This document shows, piece after piece, positions 1 through 11,071 of a stretch of 64,000 nt of DNA. The DNA comes from Laetiporus sulphureus 93-53 (lineage: Eukaryota > Basidiomycota > Agaricomycetes > Polyporales > Laetiporaceae): the NCBI RefSeq assembly GCF_001632365.1, contig NW_024468510.1:498310-562309 (forward strand), in the 5' to 3' direction. The notes under the pieces were generated by a model. The model saw only the letters and a program-made list of their open reading frames with translations, was not told the DNA's origin and ran no database searches. Each line of letters opens with the position of its first letter. Positions within the stretch are counted from its first letter, which is position 1. The position numbers and the translations under genes were made by a program.

Positions 1-691
1 CTCTCAATCAGGCCGTGGAATACGAAGCACCTTCGTAAGTGTTCATCCGGCCCTGTGCTCTGGGAAGAGAGAAGGCGTCGTCGACAATCTGAGAAGTCCT
101 GTCTGATGCACTGTGGCAGCTTGGTCGCTGCTAGGCTATAATTATAAATTTGATGTATGACCGTGTATCGTTTAACACTAGACACATGAATCCATATCTA
201 TGTTTAACAACTTCAACAACATCAATGGCAAGAAATAGCTCAATCGTAAACGTCTGAAGAGTCAAGACATGCCAGAGCGTCACGGCTAACATGTGACGCG
301 TGACGCTTGCAAGCGCCATCGATTGATCAACGGTCCCTCGTGGCATTTTGTTCTATATTGTGAACAAAGACAAGGACCCACCTTGTTTTTCAGCCTACAA
401 CGGTCGGGCTGAGACTGAAACACGAGTGTAGTATGTGACAAGCGTGAGAAAATCACCATGCTGTCTCCTGCATGCAGTGCATTTGGGTGCGTTGTATGCG
501 GTTTAAAGGAAGGTGTTCCTCATCCCGAATGCTTAGGGCCGGAACCAAGCCTACGCCATCCTCTCCTGTCTACTACCTACTCGCAAGTTTCTGCAATGGC
601 GGTCGACAGTGTGGACGATTCATACGCGCGCACAAGGTACGTGAGCCTATGATTTCGGTAGCTCGTTACAACTTGACGGCCATCATTCAGA
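1..691. other. Intergenic, 5' of F-box gene
   Basis: I see no supportable gene here. Only short ORFs without recognisable domains occur. The last 200 bases probably hold the promoter and leader of the F-box gene that starts at 692. Confidence 0.5.
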
Positions 692-2281
692 ATGCCCAAA
701 GAGATCCCCTTGGATATCGTGGACATTATATTACGGTACCTTTGGACGAGCCCCGAGACGTATCAGAACTGCACTCGCGTATGTCGTGAATGGTACAAGC
801 TCTGCGCCCAGCAGCAAGCCCGCTACAATGGCATTTTTCTGGAGGACCTCTCCGATCTCCAAGCGTTGAAACGCGTCTGTTCTTCATTAACCTCGGCAGA
901 ACTATACCCGAAAAGAAGGTTTCTGGAGGTCTTCGAAGACGAGAGGCATCCTTATAGCCAGCAAGTGCCTCCTGTTCTCTCGAGCGACCTTCCCAGCCTC
1001 TTGCACATATCCTTCATCAATAGCGATTGGCAGACGGGTAGATCCCCGCTGTCATTCAACTTTTTTTGGGGCATTGCTCAGTTCCCCTACCTCAGCTCAG
1101 TGATCTTGTATAACTGCCGGTTCCACACCCTGAGCGATCTCAAGAAGCTCGTCTGCGCCATCCGCCATCTCTCTATTCTCTGCCTAGATAAGGTTGTCTG
1201 GGTCCCAGCAAAGACAGGAGGATTGCAGCAAACACGAGATCTACAACACCCATATGAATCTCAAATCAAGACACTCAGGTTAACGCATTTGTTATCCACT
1301 CGGAGAGCTAGTTCGAGTGCGGTAAAGGACGCTCTGACGGACCCTGCTTTTGCGGAGCTCGTCCCGTGGATTTTTGGATCTGTCACTGATATGTTCATAC
1401 ACGACTGCTGTTTTGAAGATTTTAACGAGTTCCGAAGCTATGTTTTTGCTTTCAGCTGCGTGGAGAAGCTGTTCATTGAACGGCTGGAGTTGTTGAGCAG
1501 TCCGGAAGGGCTTGGGACCATGCCACCTGCTAACAGCGCCGTGTTTCTTCTTCCGCTCATTAAACCTTCCCCATACGGACCCGGGCGATTTGGCGTGGAC
1601 TACAAATTCAAGCGTAATATGATGTGGAAATGGAACGGCGACGAGTTTCACACAGAGGATACAAAAGCCTTGCTTGAATTTCAGGCGGGTCATTGGGTTC
1701 CTGATGATGTCAATCAACTGAGGATCCTCTGCCAATACGAATCGGTCACTGCGCCTGATCTATTTGGCAGGAAGCTAGAGATCTATGGAGGATCACCGCC
1801 TGAGGTCATGCTTCTCACCGGTGATCGGTCCTTCGATGGTGTGTGACTTTGGAATCATGACCCTGGTGAGAAGCTAAGCATTGTTTGTACAGAGCTGCAG
1901 TTTGAGATACGCCGTCCCGTTGACATATGGTCGCTCGACATCCTGTGGGACAGTGTCGCCCATGCCCTCATGCAGCTCCGGCTCTGGAACTGTTACGAGC
2001 TGCACATCAAGCTCCGCTTTGTGGCTCTGGGAGAACTTGTAATCGAAGCTGCTGGGAGTCCTCGGTTTCTTCACGAACTGAAAAGGCTGGACACCCGTCT
2101 TATTCGTCAAGCACTCACTCAGAGGACGTTTAACAACCTGGATCGCGTCTATGTGGAGATTATGACCTGGAGCACTACGGAGGAGATGCTGGATCTCGTT
2201 GAAGAGCCACTGCAAGACTACGTGAAGCGCGTTATGGATTTATGGGATGATCGAGGAATCTTGCACGTTTTCGTGAAATAG
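692..2281 (+). CDS. F-box domain protein
   Basis: This is a two-exon gene, join(692..1838,1893..2281), giving 511 aa. The 54-bp intron starts GTGTGT and ends TACAG, with CTAAG upstream of the acceptor. It restores one frame across what would otherwise be a stop at 1846. The N-terminus (PKEIPLDIVDIILRYL, then CTRVCREWYKLC, residues 2-40) fits the degenerate F-box that is very abundant in Agaricomycetes. Such proteins dock to Skp1 in SCF ubiquitin ligases, which is family knowledge rather than something shown here. The rest has no clear LRR or WD40 repeats and may be the substrate-binding part. The start was chosen because the F-box begins at once. Confidence is high for the gene and moderate for the SCF role. 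Confidence 0.82.
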
Positions 2282-2289
2282 ATTGCAGA

Positions 2290-2925
2290 ACACGCAGGAG
2301 GACGTCCGTACGCCTGCGTTCTCTTTTCCGCGGAAGATATCGGTCTCCGGATAGATACACTTCCTCTCAAACCCCTCGTCTCTCTCTTCCTGTTTCATCC
2401 GCCGCAAAATGTCCAGGAAGACTTCCTTGCGACCCCGCATTTCCCCATTCAACTCGTCGAGACCTCGCATAGCATGGGTACTTGCCACGCGTTGGGCTCG
2501 AATTGTGCGCCCTCCGTGACGCGCAGCTGAGCTGTGCGCACATCCTCATCGCACGACACAGAAGTGCCCTTCCTCCGACATTCGTAACTCATCGTCTCGG
2601 ATTGATCGACATTCGCGGTATTATACGTTCTGCTTGCAGATATCGCTGTAGAGGGTCGATCACCATGGTTTCCTCTACATTAGAAGCAATAGCTCTTCGG
2701 GCGTCGTCGCTGGTGACGCGCATCGAGCCTCCTCCCTGCAGTGCGCATGACGTCTTGCATTCCAGTGTAACCTGCGCGTCGGCCCCTTTTGCACGATCGG
2801 AAACTCATGTCCCGACGCCAAAATGGCCATTCCCACGGCAAAATGCGTCAACATCAATAGCAGCAGAACCGCAAAGAGTGCTGCGGCCGATGGCACATTC
2901 GAATTTACAACAAGCGACGCGGATG
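2290..2925 (-). CDS. Possible small multi-exon membrane-protein gene
   Basis: I do not recognise this gene. Several coding-like minus-strand stretches follow one another. Near 2780-2920 there is a hydrophobic segment (AAALFAVLLLLMLTHFAVG). Near 2595-2690 lies a stretch ending SINPRR, near 2480-2580 a stretch containing RTAQLRVTEGAQFEPN, and near 2290-2470 a charged helical stretch (VFLDILRRMKQEERDEGFER). Joining them needs two or three short introns whose donors (for example GTACCC) are only fair, so exon limits are not given. It would encode a single-pass membrane protein and sits downstream of the DUF3445 pair on the same strand. It could also be chance ORFs. Its 3' end approaches or overlaps the end of the F-box CDS. 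Confidence 0.28.
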
Positions 2926-3017
2926 TGATATGTGTTGGACGGATGCTAGCGGCGGATGTCAAATGACCATTTGGCCACGCACGAGAACATGATGCCCCTC
3001 TACGCATTCTTGGGACC

Positions 3018-4976
3018 TCAGAACGGGTAGGGAGAGAGACGCTCATCCTCTGTGATGACTCCATCCAACAGCTGCTCCGAGTGCTTCTCATCCAAGTACT
3101 GCAAGATGTCCTTGTACACATGCAGAGATTTATACCTGCAATGGCGGAGGAGCAGTTTTGAGACGTCAGCATCAGCCAACACAGATACACGGAACACCCA
3201 CTCAGCAACGTCATCCGACCATCCCCTCACTGCGCTCGCCAGCCTGCCGGGTACTCCTGGCTCCGCCGCGAGCTGCTCCACGGGTGTCTGGTACACACGG
3301 ATGGTGAAGACGATCGCGCCGGTGCGCGGAAGACGGCGCAGAGTTTGTCGCTCACTGCGCAGATAGACCGTCTTCGGGTTCACCGGCATCTGTGTACGCT
3401 TCTGCTCCTCTTTCTCGTCCACAAGTGTCGTGATATTCGCGGCTGCAATACGCTCAAAGTCCATCCGGTCCTCGTCGCCGTGCACCGTGCGGCACCATGA
3501 AAGCTCGGTCGGATCGAGGGCTTCGATGGGATCGGCGTTGGGATCAGCTGTGGGAGGCCTGACAAGTTGGAATCCGTAGTTGTTGCGGACGACTGGCTTG
3601 TCGACGGGCAGACGGCGGAAGAAGCGCGACATGCTGAGGTGGAGTTTGCTTTGGTCTGCGGTGGCACCCAAGGAATACGATTAGGCTTCATGATGGATGG
3701 AAAGTAAATGGTATGGTTGCTTTACATTGGGGTACATGGCCCGTGACGTGGATTTCTTCAAGTGGCATGCCGATTTTGTCTTGAAGACGCCAGGAGCCTG
3801 TTGCAATAGATGTTAACGCACGTTTCAGTTTTCCCTCTAATCATCAATTGTTGTCGCGCACCAGCAATACAGATCGCCCCAGCTTGCAAGTAATATCTGC
3901 CATCGGTACCTGCGCAAGGTAAATGATTAGGACGCACGTCATGCACAGTAAGTGTCTGTACCTTCGATCATGATGGCCAAGTCCTCTTGGATGCTGCGGA
4001 GAAGGCATCATGAAGGATTGTACTCAATTACCGTGTCTTTGGTGAATGATGTGCTCACATAAGGGAGGCGACAGTCATCGGATCTTCCTTTGCCAGGTCG
4101 AAAGTCTTCGCAAGCAGAACTATTGTGATCGACCTGATACGAGCCTGACCGTACCAACCTGCTTGGTCCTTCTCGCTCCTTGCCTCGCGAGTGACTGTGT
4201 ATAGGGTCGGGTAGCGTCTGGACAGATATTCGGCCAGCTCGTAAACGAGCTCTTCGGCTGTTTAATAGTCGCAAAGGAGGTTTCGTCAGCACGGCCATAT
4301 GGTGAAAGTGAGACTATTCAGTCACCTGCAGCATGCCCAGAGGCTACAATTTGCGGTTGGGCGGGATGCACTTTGACGAGGCGATTACCACGAGTCTTGA
4401 TGCGATATTCAATGAGCTTGTGATGTGCTTCGAAGTTTTGGTCGATCTGGTTTCATGGGACCGAGAACGGCAGAAGGTTGAGTGCGGAATGCGAGGCTTC
4501 TTTGCTTTCAGACTGACCTCGATCCATTCGTTCCACGGCATATTCCTGATGCCCATGGTGACACTGCAGAATGATATTATAAACCATGCACGCCAATGAT
4601 GCGACCTGGATGGACTCACTGATACTGACCCCATCGGAATGGGCGATATGGGATCGGCTTCACTGTAGCAATGTCACCAGTGAAAGGCTCGAAGGGAGGA
4701 TACTCAAATGGTACTGGAAACCATTCTAGGATCACAGGTCGAAGAATTACTATTCACAGCAATGATTGTCAGAAACGTAGCCTTGCAGTACTCACCTCCC
4801 GAGTCCCGTGAATAAGGCGCGTCTTTACTTGTAGCCGCGGGTTCCACATTCTTTCGCAGAACTGATGGTGACCCAGCTTTAAAGATGCCTCGCCTGACCG
4901 CAAAAACTGCCAGCAAAAGCACGGCACATGCGACTGGGATAGCAAATTCTCGTACTAGATCCGCTGCAAAGGGCAT
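3018..4976 (-). CDS. Membrane-anchored DUF3445 protein, copy A (haem-dependent oxidative N-demethylase-like)
   Basis: Proposed exons (minus) are 4976-4796, 4725-4620, 4563-4518, 4446-4326, 4257-4059, 3993-3962, 3909-3862, 3797-3726 and 3655-3018. All phases agree and give 480 aa. An in-frame ATG at 4994 would add 6 aa. Residues 10-30 form one hydrophobic anchor (IPVACAVLLLAVFAV). The soluble part carries DUF3445 hallmarks: PYRPFRW, VTMGIRNMPWNEW, LSMSRFFRRLPVDKPV, RSERQTLRRLPRTGAIVF and KDILQYLD near the end. Characterised bacterial members are haem-dependent oxidative N-demethylases, but substrate and activity in fungi are unknown. It lies in tandem with copy B. The last exon keeps about 20 residues (3136-3197) where copy B has a spliced intron, so either that intron has become coding or a splice was missed. 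Confidence 0.82.
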
Positions 4977-5469
4977 GGTGATGCTGGATAGCAAGCTTCA
5001 ATAATGGCTGTTGCAATCTTCCTGTTGCGTTATGAGTACCGGCATTCTCGTCGCGTCCTTTTCTTATAAATAGCACGACTTTCCGGTTCGACTGACTCGA
5101 GCATTCGGTCCTGGCTTAGCATGATAAAGAGGCGCGCAGCCCCAGGACTGGGCGCTTGGCAAGAGCGCCTTCCCGCCATCTCAGATCTCAGGAGTCAAGA
5201 TGCTCTGTGATGACACTCAAGTCGACTCAAGGACTCAATTGAATGGTCAGATGGCTTGCATTTTCTCTACTCTACGCAATCTGCCTGGTAACGGACAATA
5301 AGCCTTTCTATCCAATATCACGCAGTAGGTTTGCGCAGTGCTTAAATCATTCGGACGCCCATCGATGCTCGTATATTCTGTTCAATGATGCGTCACGGTT
5401 CTACGAGACAGTTGTGGTTAATTTCCTCTCAGTAGAACCATCTAGCGAGAGCGGTCGAATGTGATCATT
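4977..5469. other. Spacer between the DUF3445 tandem genes
   Basis: No gene is seen. It holds the promoter and leader of copy A (high coordinates to low) and the 3' flank of copy B. A TATA-like 'ttataaata' motif lies near 5065-5073 on the plus strand, about 90 bp upstream of copy A's ATG when read on the minus strand; its function is not shown. Confidence 0.4.
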
Positions 5470-7363
5470 TCAGAAAGGAAAATCCGATGTTTGTGGGTCG
5501 TCCGCGCGGATGACCCCTTGCTTCAGCTGCTCCGCATGACACTCATCCAGATATTGCAGAATGTCCTTGTACGCAAACAGATCCTTGTACCTGCATCCGA
5601 ATAGATCAGAGTACACTCTGTGGGTACTTTGTTGACGACAGGAAACATACTGTGCCACGTCCTCTTGCCAGCCTCTGATCGCGCTTGCCAATCGTCCAGG
5701 CACGCCGGGCTCCTTCGCAAGATCTACGACACATGTTTGATACACCCGTATCGAGAACACGATAGCGCCAGTACGGGGAAGCCGACGGAGTGTCTGGCGC
5801 TCCGTGCGGAGGTACACCGTCGCCAGGTCCAAGGGACCTGTCTTTGCGTCCTCGGCGCCAACATTGCGCATCATAACAGCGCGTTCAAAGTCGGTCTTGT
5901 CTTCTTTACCGTGCATCGTCATCGACCATGCAAGCTCGGTTGGGTCAATCGTCGCCGCTGGGTTGTTCTGTGCGGCGGAAGACTGCGGCCACGTGACAAC
6001 TTGGAAGAAATAGTTGTTTCGCGTAACGGGTTTGTCGACTGGGAGACGTCTGAAGAAACGGGCCATGCTGACGTGCAGCTTGTTCTGATCTGGGCGAAAT
6101 GGATTGTTATGCATTCTGACGTCCTCATAAGATAACCGACTCCAACGCTTACATTGTGGGACGTTTCCTGATAGATGGATTTCTTCAAGAGGCATACCGA
6201 TCTTGTCCTGTAATCTCCAGAACCCTGGGGGGTCTCTCACGTCATGATCTCTGTGACCGGAGGATTTTCACATCTACTCACCCGGCTTGGCTATCGCTCC
6301 AGCTTGTAAATAATATCGCCCATCGGAACCTGCAAATCCGATCATACATATAAACGACATCATCGAGGGGAGCTGACCTACCTTCGAGCATCAAGGCCCA
6401 GTCTTCCTGGGCACTGAAAACATTTCTTATGTGAGTAGCACGTTCGCTTGTCATACGCTAGAGCACGCACTGACAGTAACGATGCGACCTTCAGAGGCTC
6501 CATCTCATCCAAGTCATACGTCTGGTCAAGCGGCTCGATGGTAATGGTCTTGATCGGTCCCTCGCCATACCAGCCACCTTCGCCCTTCTCACCCTTTTCC
6601 TTTCGCACGACCCGGTATAAATCTGGGTAACGACGAGAGAGGTACTCCGCAAGTTCATGGACGAGCTCCCGCGCTTCAGCCAAGTAGTCAATCTAATCTA
6701 AGGTAAGAGTGGGAGAGCCAACACGGCGTACCTGCAGCGTGGGCGGAGCCCACAATGCCGGGCTGCGCGGGGTTGACGATCACCGCGCGGTCGCCCCTGA
6801 TCTGCAGCCGGTGTTTTACAACCTTGTGGTAATCGAAGAAGGTCTTGTCAATCTGATTGTACCGAACGCGAGACGTCAGATCGACGTGGCCATCACGTGA
6901 AAACTAGCGCATATACCTCTGTCCATTCGTTCCAGTTCATGCTCCTGATGCCCATCGTGACACTGCAAACCTGCCTTCAATGTGCCATTCAGATTCAACA
7001 TGCACATCGCTGCCTTACTGGTATTCCCCCCATCTGAACGGTCGATACGGTATCGGCTTCAACGTCATGATATCACCCTCGAAAGGCTCGATTGCGGGGT
7101 AGTCAAATTCGACCGGATGCCAAACTGCACATCCTGATAGTACGAATGAATGATAGCCGGTGGCACTCACCTCCTGGCTCTCGCTCCTGCGTTTGCGCCC
7201 TCGCCATAGCAGCCTCCCGCTTGCCCTCCTTGTCGCACCTCGCTCGATCCGCAAAGGAAGCACGGGTGGATCTGACCTTCCTGATTGCGAGTATGATGAG
7301 CGCGAACAGTGCACATAACAACAACGGCCCGATCCCCGCGAGATCCTTCAACGACATCGACAT
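5470..7363 (-). CDS. Membrane-anchored DUF3445 protein, copy B (haem-dependent oxidative N-demethylase-like)
   Basis: Proposed exons (minus) are 7363-7171, 7124-7019, 6962-6917, 6852-6732, 6673-6475, 6413-6382, 6329-6282, 6224-6153, 6089-5651 and 5590-5470. They give 458 aa with consistent phases. The ATG at 7363 was preferred because it places the hydrophobic anchor (GIGPLLLCALFALIILAI) at residues 9-26, as in copy A; an upstream in-frame ATG exists at 7420. The same family motifs appear: PIPYRPFRWG, VTMGI, VELAEYLSRRYP-like text, LHVSMARFFRRLPVDKP and RTERQTLRRLPRTGAIVFS. Exons 2-8 have the same lengths as in copy A (106, 46, 121, 199, 32, 48, 72 nt), so the pair is a tandem duplication. 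The fifth acceptor (GGCTGAAG) is weak and differs from copy A's ACAG. Confidence 0.84.
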
Positions 7364-8538
7364 CGCAGACAAGCTTCCTGTAGTGGCAAAAAGGAGAGGC
7401 GTCAAGTGGTGGACGTTCACTACATCTCGACTCGTGCGACCGAAGCCTTAAGGCTGCTTCGCGCCCTTATCTATAGCTGGCGTGCATGATAGAAGCGTCA
7501 GTCGGGTGCGAGGCGTCCTCACTGGCCGGACCAAGCTTGACGTAAGTATCCGTATCAGCTGTTGGAGTGCTGTAGCGTCACCATCGGATATGGGATGCTT
7601 GGCCAAAGAGAGCTTGATATTGGCGTGAAGGCGCTTCTGGGCACCCGACCATCTTGAGGGCTGCATACACTCAATCAAACTCCCTCGACTTGAGCTGCGG
7701 TCTATATTCTTATCCCCCACGCACACGTGCGAATAGGAGGGATTGACAGCCGGTGAGCAGCTGACTGACGAATGATCGTCAGCGAAGATCCGCCAGAGCA
7801 AGCAGGCATGACAGAGGGAAGGGAGAACGCACCGAAAACACGCCACCGCTATCTACGCGATCCCGTGGAAGACTATGCTGGAGATGCTTCCCTTATAGCA
7901 TGTGCAACGAATGTCATATCTGGAAGTCGACGGATAGTCAAGATCCCTGGAGAGGATCAGTATGCGGCTATCGATCACGTCACAGATACAAAAGCGGGTC
8001 AGTGCGTGCTCCGACCTATGGTGGTCTGCAGAGCAAAGATATGCAGTCAGGACAAGAATCAATTAGACGTGGCAAAGTACAAGCCAAGACGACTGGCGTT
8101 AATCTAACATATAACCTCGCAAGACAAGGGGACACACAGAGCGGGGGAGATAAATATACGGTATATCAGGTTCATATACCAGTCCATGTCTGCCTGAAGC
8201 ACGACGCATCTTTTGTACAACATTAAGGAGTGGCTGGTATAGGGCAGGGGGGATAAGACAAGAACAGTGTGCAACCAGGTCCACCCGAACATGGAGGACA
8301 CGCGCCAGTCCTATGGTATGTTGGAGTACAACAGCCAAGCAATGCGGATTCTGACCGAAATCGCGAGTAAGGCGGCCGGCTAGGTGAACGTCGAGTGCAG
8401 GCACGATGAACTCGGCGTGGGGTATTCTTTGGGGAAACGAGAGGGCGGCGCTTGCATGCCGCATTTTATATTACAAGGGGTGATAGATTGAGTGCTTCTC
8501 TGAGCTGTCGACACGACCGGCTTGACTGCCGGGCCCCG
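7364..8538. other. Intergenic, 1.2 kb; one weak small ORF
   Basis: No firm gene. A minus-strand ORF from an ATG at 7666 to a stop at 7448 would encode 72 aa, starting MQPSRWSGAQKRLHANIKL. Its helix-like first half looks somewhat coding, but I recognise no family. The rest is probably the copy B promoter and the 3' flank of the next gene. Confidence 0.35.
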
Positions 8539-9281
8539 TCAGCAGGTGAACGCTGCCGGTGGCGCGGCGAAGATGTGGTGCGGGTCAACCTCGGCGGGCG
8601 CATTGTGGTGCGAGTGGCTGTACGCCGACTGGAACTGCTGTGCGAGAACGAAGGGCGAGTGTGCAGATGGCCGGCCGGCCTGAGCAAAGAACGACGGCGG
8701 GGGGCCCTGCGCAGCCTGCAGTGCAGCCGCGAAGAATGGGTCCGTTGTCGCAAACAAGGATGTGTTTGGAGATGAGAGTTCAGGCTCATACGAGCCTGAG
8801 TACGAGACGTGCGACATACTAGACTGGGAGGAAGCCGAGGACGGCGCATTGTGGTGTATTTGAGGGAAGTGAGACGCTGTCGGAGAGGACATGAGCATAT
8901 CTTCGACCATGCGCTCGTCCTCTTCCATCTCGTCCGCGTCTCGCTTGCGCTCATCCGTCCCCCGGCGTTGCGCGGGGCCCGCCACACTGGAACTTCGGGC
9001 TCGGGATATGTCACTCGGCTCCCAGGAGAAGCTGGAGGACGGTGTGCAGGAAAGAGGGGTGTTGCAGCGCGCATAGGACCTCCGGGTAGCGGACTGTGTG
9101 CCCGATGAGGGCTGGTTGCGCAGCGTCTGTGCGAGTTGCGCCTGCCGAACAACTTGGTTTAGCCAGTGGCCGCACTGCGTGTAAGACATGGACTTACATG
9201 GAGGTTGGCGAGGTCTGTAGCCTCCTGGCCGATATGGTTCGACTTGAACGAGGAAACGAGGTCGTCGATGGAGAAGCTCAT
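8539..9281 (-). CDS. Serine-rich protein of unknown function
   Basis: Two exons, 9281-9198 and 9141-8539, give 228 aa. The 56-bp intron runs GTAAGT to CGGCAG with GGCTAAAC before the acceptor. A nearer CAG would leave a 23-bp intron, too short to splice. The ATG was chosen because the following stretch (MSFSIDDLVSSFKSNHIGQ, then EATDLANLHAQLAQTL) forms a tidy conserved-looking helical N-terminus. The remainder is low-complexity: Ser/Arg/Pro-rich, an acidic patch (DADEMEEDERMVEDM) near residue 100, then Ser/Gln/His-rich. I recognise no domain. An acidic patch within disordered sequence would suit a nuclear regulatory protein, but that is only inference. Confidence 0.62.
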
Positions 9282-11071
9282 GGCGCGCAGGGATATTGCA
9301 GAGGAGGTGGTGGGTCTGGGCAGGCTATGAAAAGGCAGGAGAGCTGGTATTTCACTAATTGGGACCACTCATTAACCACGTCCATGGCTCGTCCCGGCCC
9401 GAGTTCGGAACCGTCCAAGATCTCCCCGAAAAGGCAACTTTATCCCGGAACGTGCCGCCGGTTACTGCCTTCCCCGGCTGAAGCAGATTGGCGCCCGTCC
9501 CCACACATTTGCGCAACGCGGCCCGTCATCGTTTCAGCCTTCATTTCCGTTCGTCGCCATTGTGGAACGCGTCGCCGCCGGTCTCGTCTTGTCCAGGCGT
9601 CATTCAAAAAGACAGCCAGAACGAGCACACAGTATATTGGACACGCGACCGTCGGCCAGCGCATGCTGGCATTCCGCGAGCTGCCCGAGAAGTCTGAGCT
9701 TATCTCAACGGGCAAGCGAGATCAGGTACTGGCATTGGCGGCAAAGGCCGTGCTGCGTCCGAGACGGAGCGGACTATCCTTGGTGACCCGGATGATCCTC
9801 TCTCACCAGGTGCCGCTCTGATTCTCGCGAGGTTCTCACAGTTCAGTTTCTTCCTATATCTCTTCCTATATCTCGCTGAACAGTTCCCATTTTACCCGCT
9901 CTTCGCTCGCTTAAGTACCGTAATATCATGCAGAACATTCGCCTCATGCTCAGTACTTCACGGCATGCCCTGAGAAATCATCGTCATAGAGCCATCTCCT
10001 TAGGACAACATGTGCATTTTCGATGCTCAAGATAGACCCGCCTGGCCATCCGGTACGCTTCCGGGGTTCTAGCGCAGGTTCTGAAATGCCCGTAACCCTT
10101 CGGACGCTGGAGCTCTGGACGCATCTCGGTCTTTACGCGATGAGGACAAACGCTCCCCGTTCGATTTCATGCATAGTACCTGTACGTAAAAGGTTCGTAT
10201 GCACTAGCCGACAGTTTTGAATGCTGTGCGAAACTTGCGATGTCATCGCAGGGCACTGCATGGCATCCCGCTTGTCAGTGGATTCTCCGGTTTTTTTGAC
10301 GTGAGGTTCCATGATCTAGATGCATTGCGTTGTTTTAACGATTGGAGTACCCAGCGATGTTATTTTGCCTTCCAGAAATCGGCGCGCAAGTGCCGTAGAA
10401 CCCGCACATCTGTCGTGTACGCGAAGCTTCCGTGACAGCAAGAACAAAGACTATACTAACTGGTGAAGTTAGCTTATGCACAACCTGCTACGAGTACGTA
10501 TAGCAAGATATGTCATCATATTTCATCCAATATGCTTGCAAACAATCAGAAAGCGGTGTCGGTATTTCTATCTCAGCACTTCTCACCGTTCACAGCGAAG
10601 GGTTCACTTTGATGATCCTTCGGGAACATCATTATTTGCCTATCTGGAGCAGTAAACTGCATTTGTCAAACATGAACTACACGTTGTCATTTTGTAGGGG
10701 AAATTGTGCTCCGGCATAGATTCGGTGTTCGAGGAAGGCATCAGTGTTAGACTGGCCCTGCCATCACGAGCGTTTGCAAACGGAGCGACGTGCCTTCTGT
10801 GATCCATATATGTGATTACTGCAAGATCCAATGCCAGCGAAGATCGTGGACATGAAGAGAAAAGGCCCCGACAACCAGTACGTGGCGTCCAAGTTATGAT
10901 AGAACCGTTACTGTCCGCCAATGGTAGCCCACGCGTATCTTGCATATCTAGCACGATGTCTGGCTCCGGCGCCACAGGAATGCATGCATGGCGGCCTTCC
11001 AATCTTCCATGCAGGCCGTCTTATTTCACCGTTGATTGATCCAGCAGCACTTCGAGCATATGGTTGTCTTA
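9282..11071. other. Intergenic, 1.8 kb
   Basis: No supportable gene. Several overlapping ORFs in 9400-9820 lack domains, compositional support and convincing splice partners. The right end is the 3' flank of TTI2. Confidence 0.45.

Noticed and set aside
1292..1735. 147-aa minus-strand ORF inside the F-box gene
   Set aside because: Antisense shadow with no domain; the plus strand has a good F-box and splice structure.
8466..9152. 228-aa minus-strand ORF rich in Arg, Ser, Pro and Thr
   Set aside because: Alternative frame of the serine-rich gene; the chosen frame has a conserved-looking N-terminal exon and better codon character.
9096..9821. 241-aa plus-strand ORF
   Set aside because: It overlaps the serine-rich gene antisense, has no domain and mixed composition.
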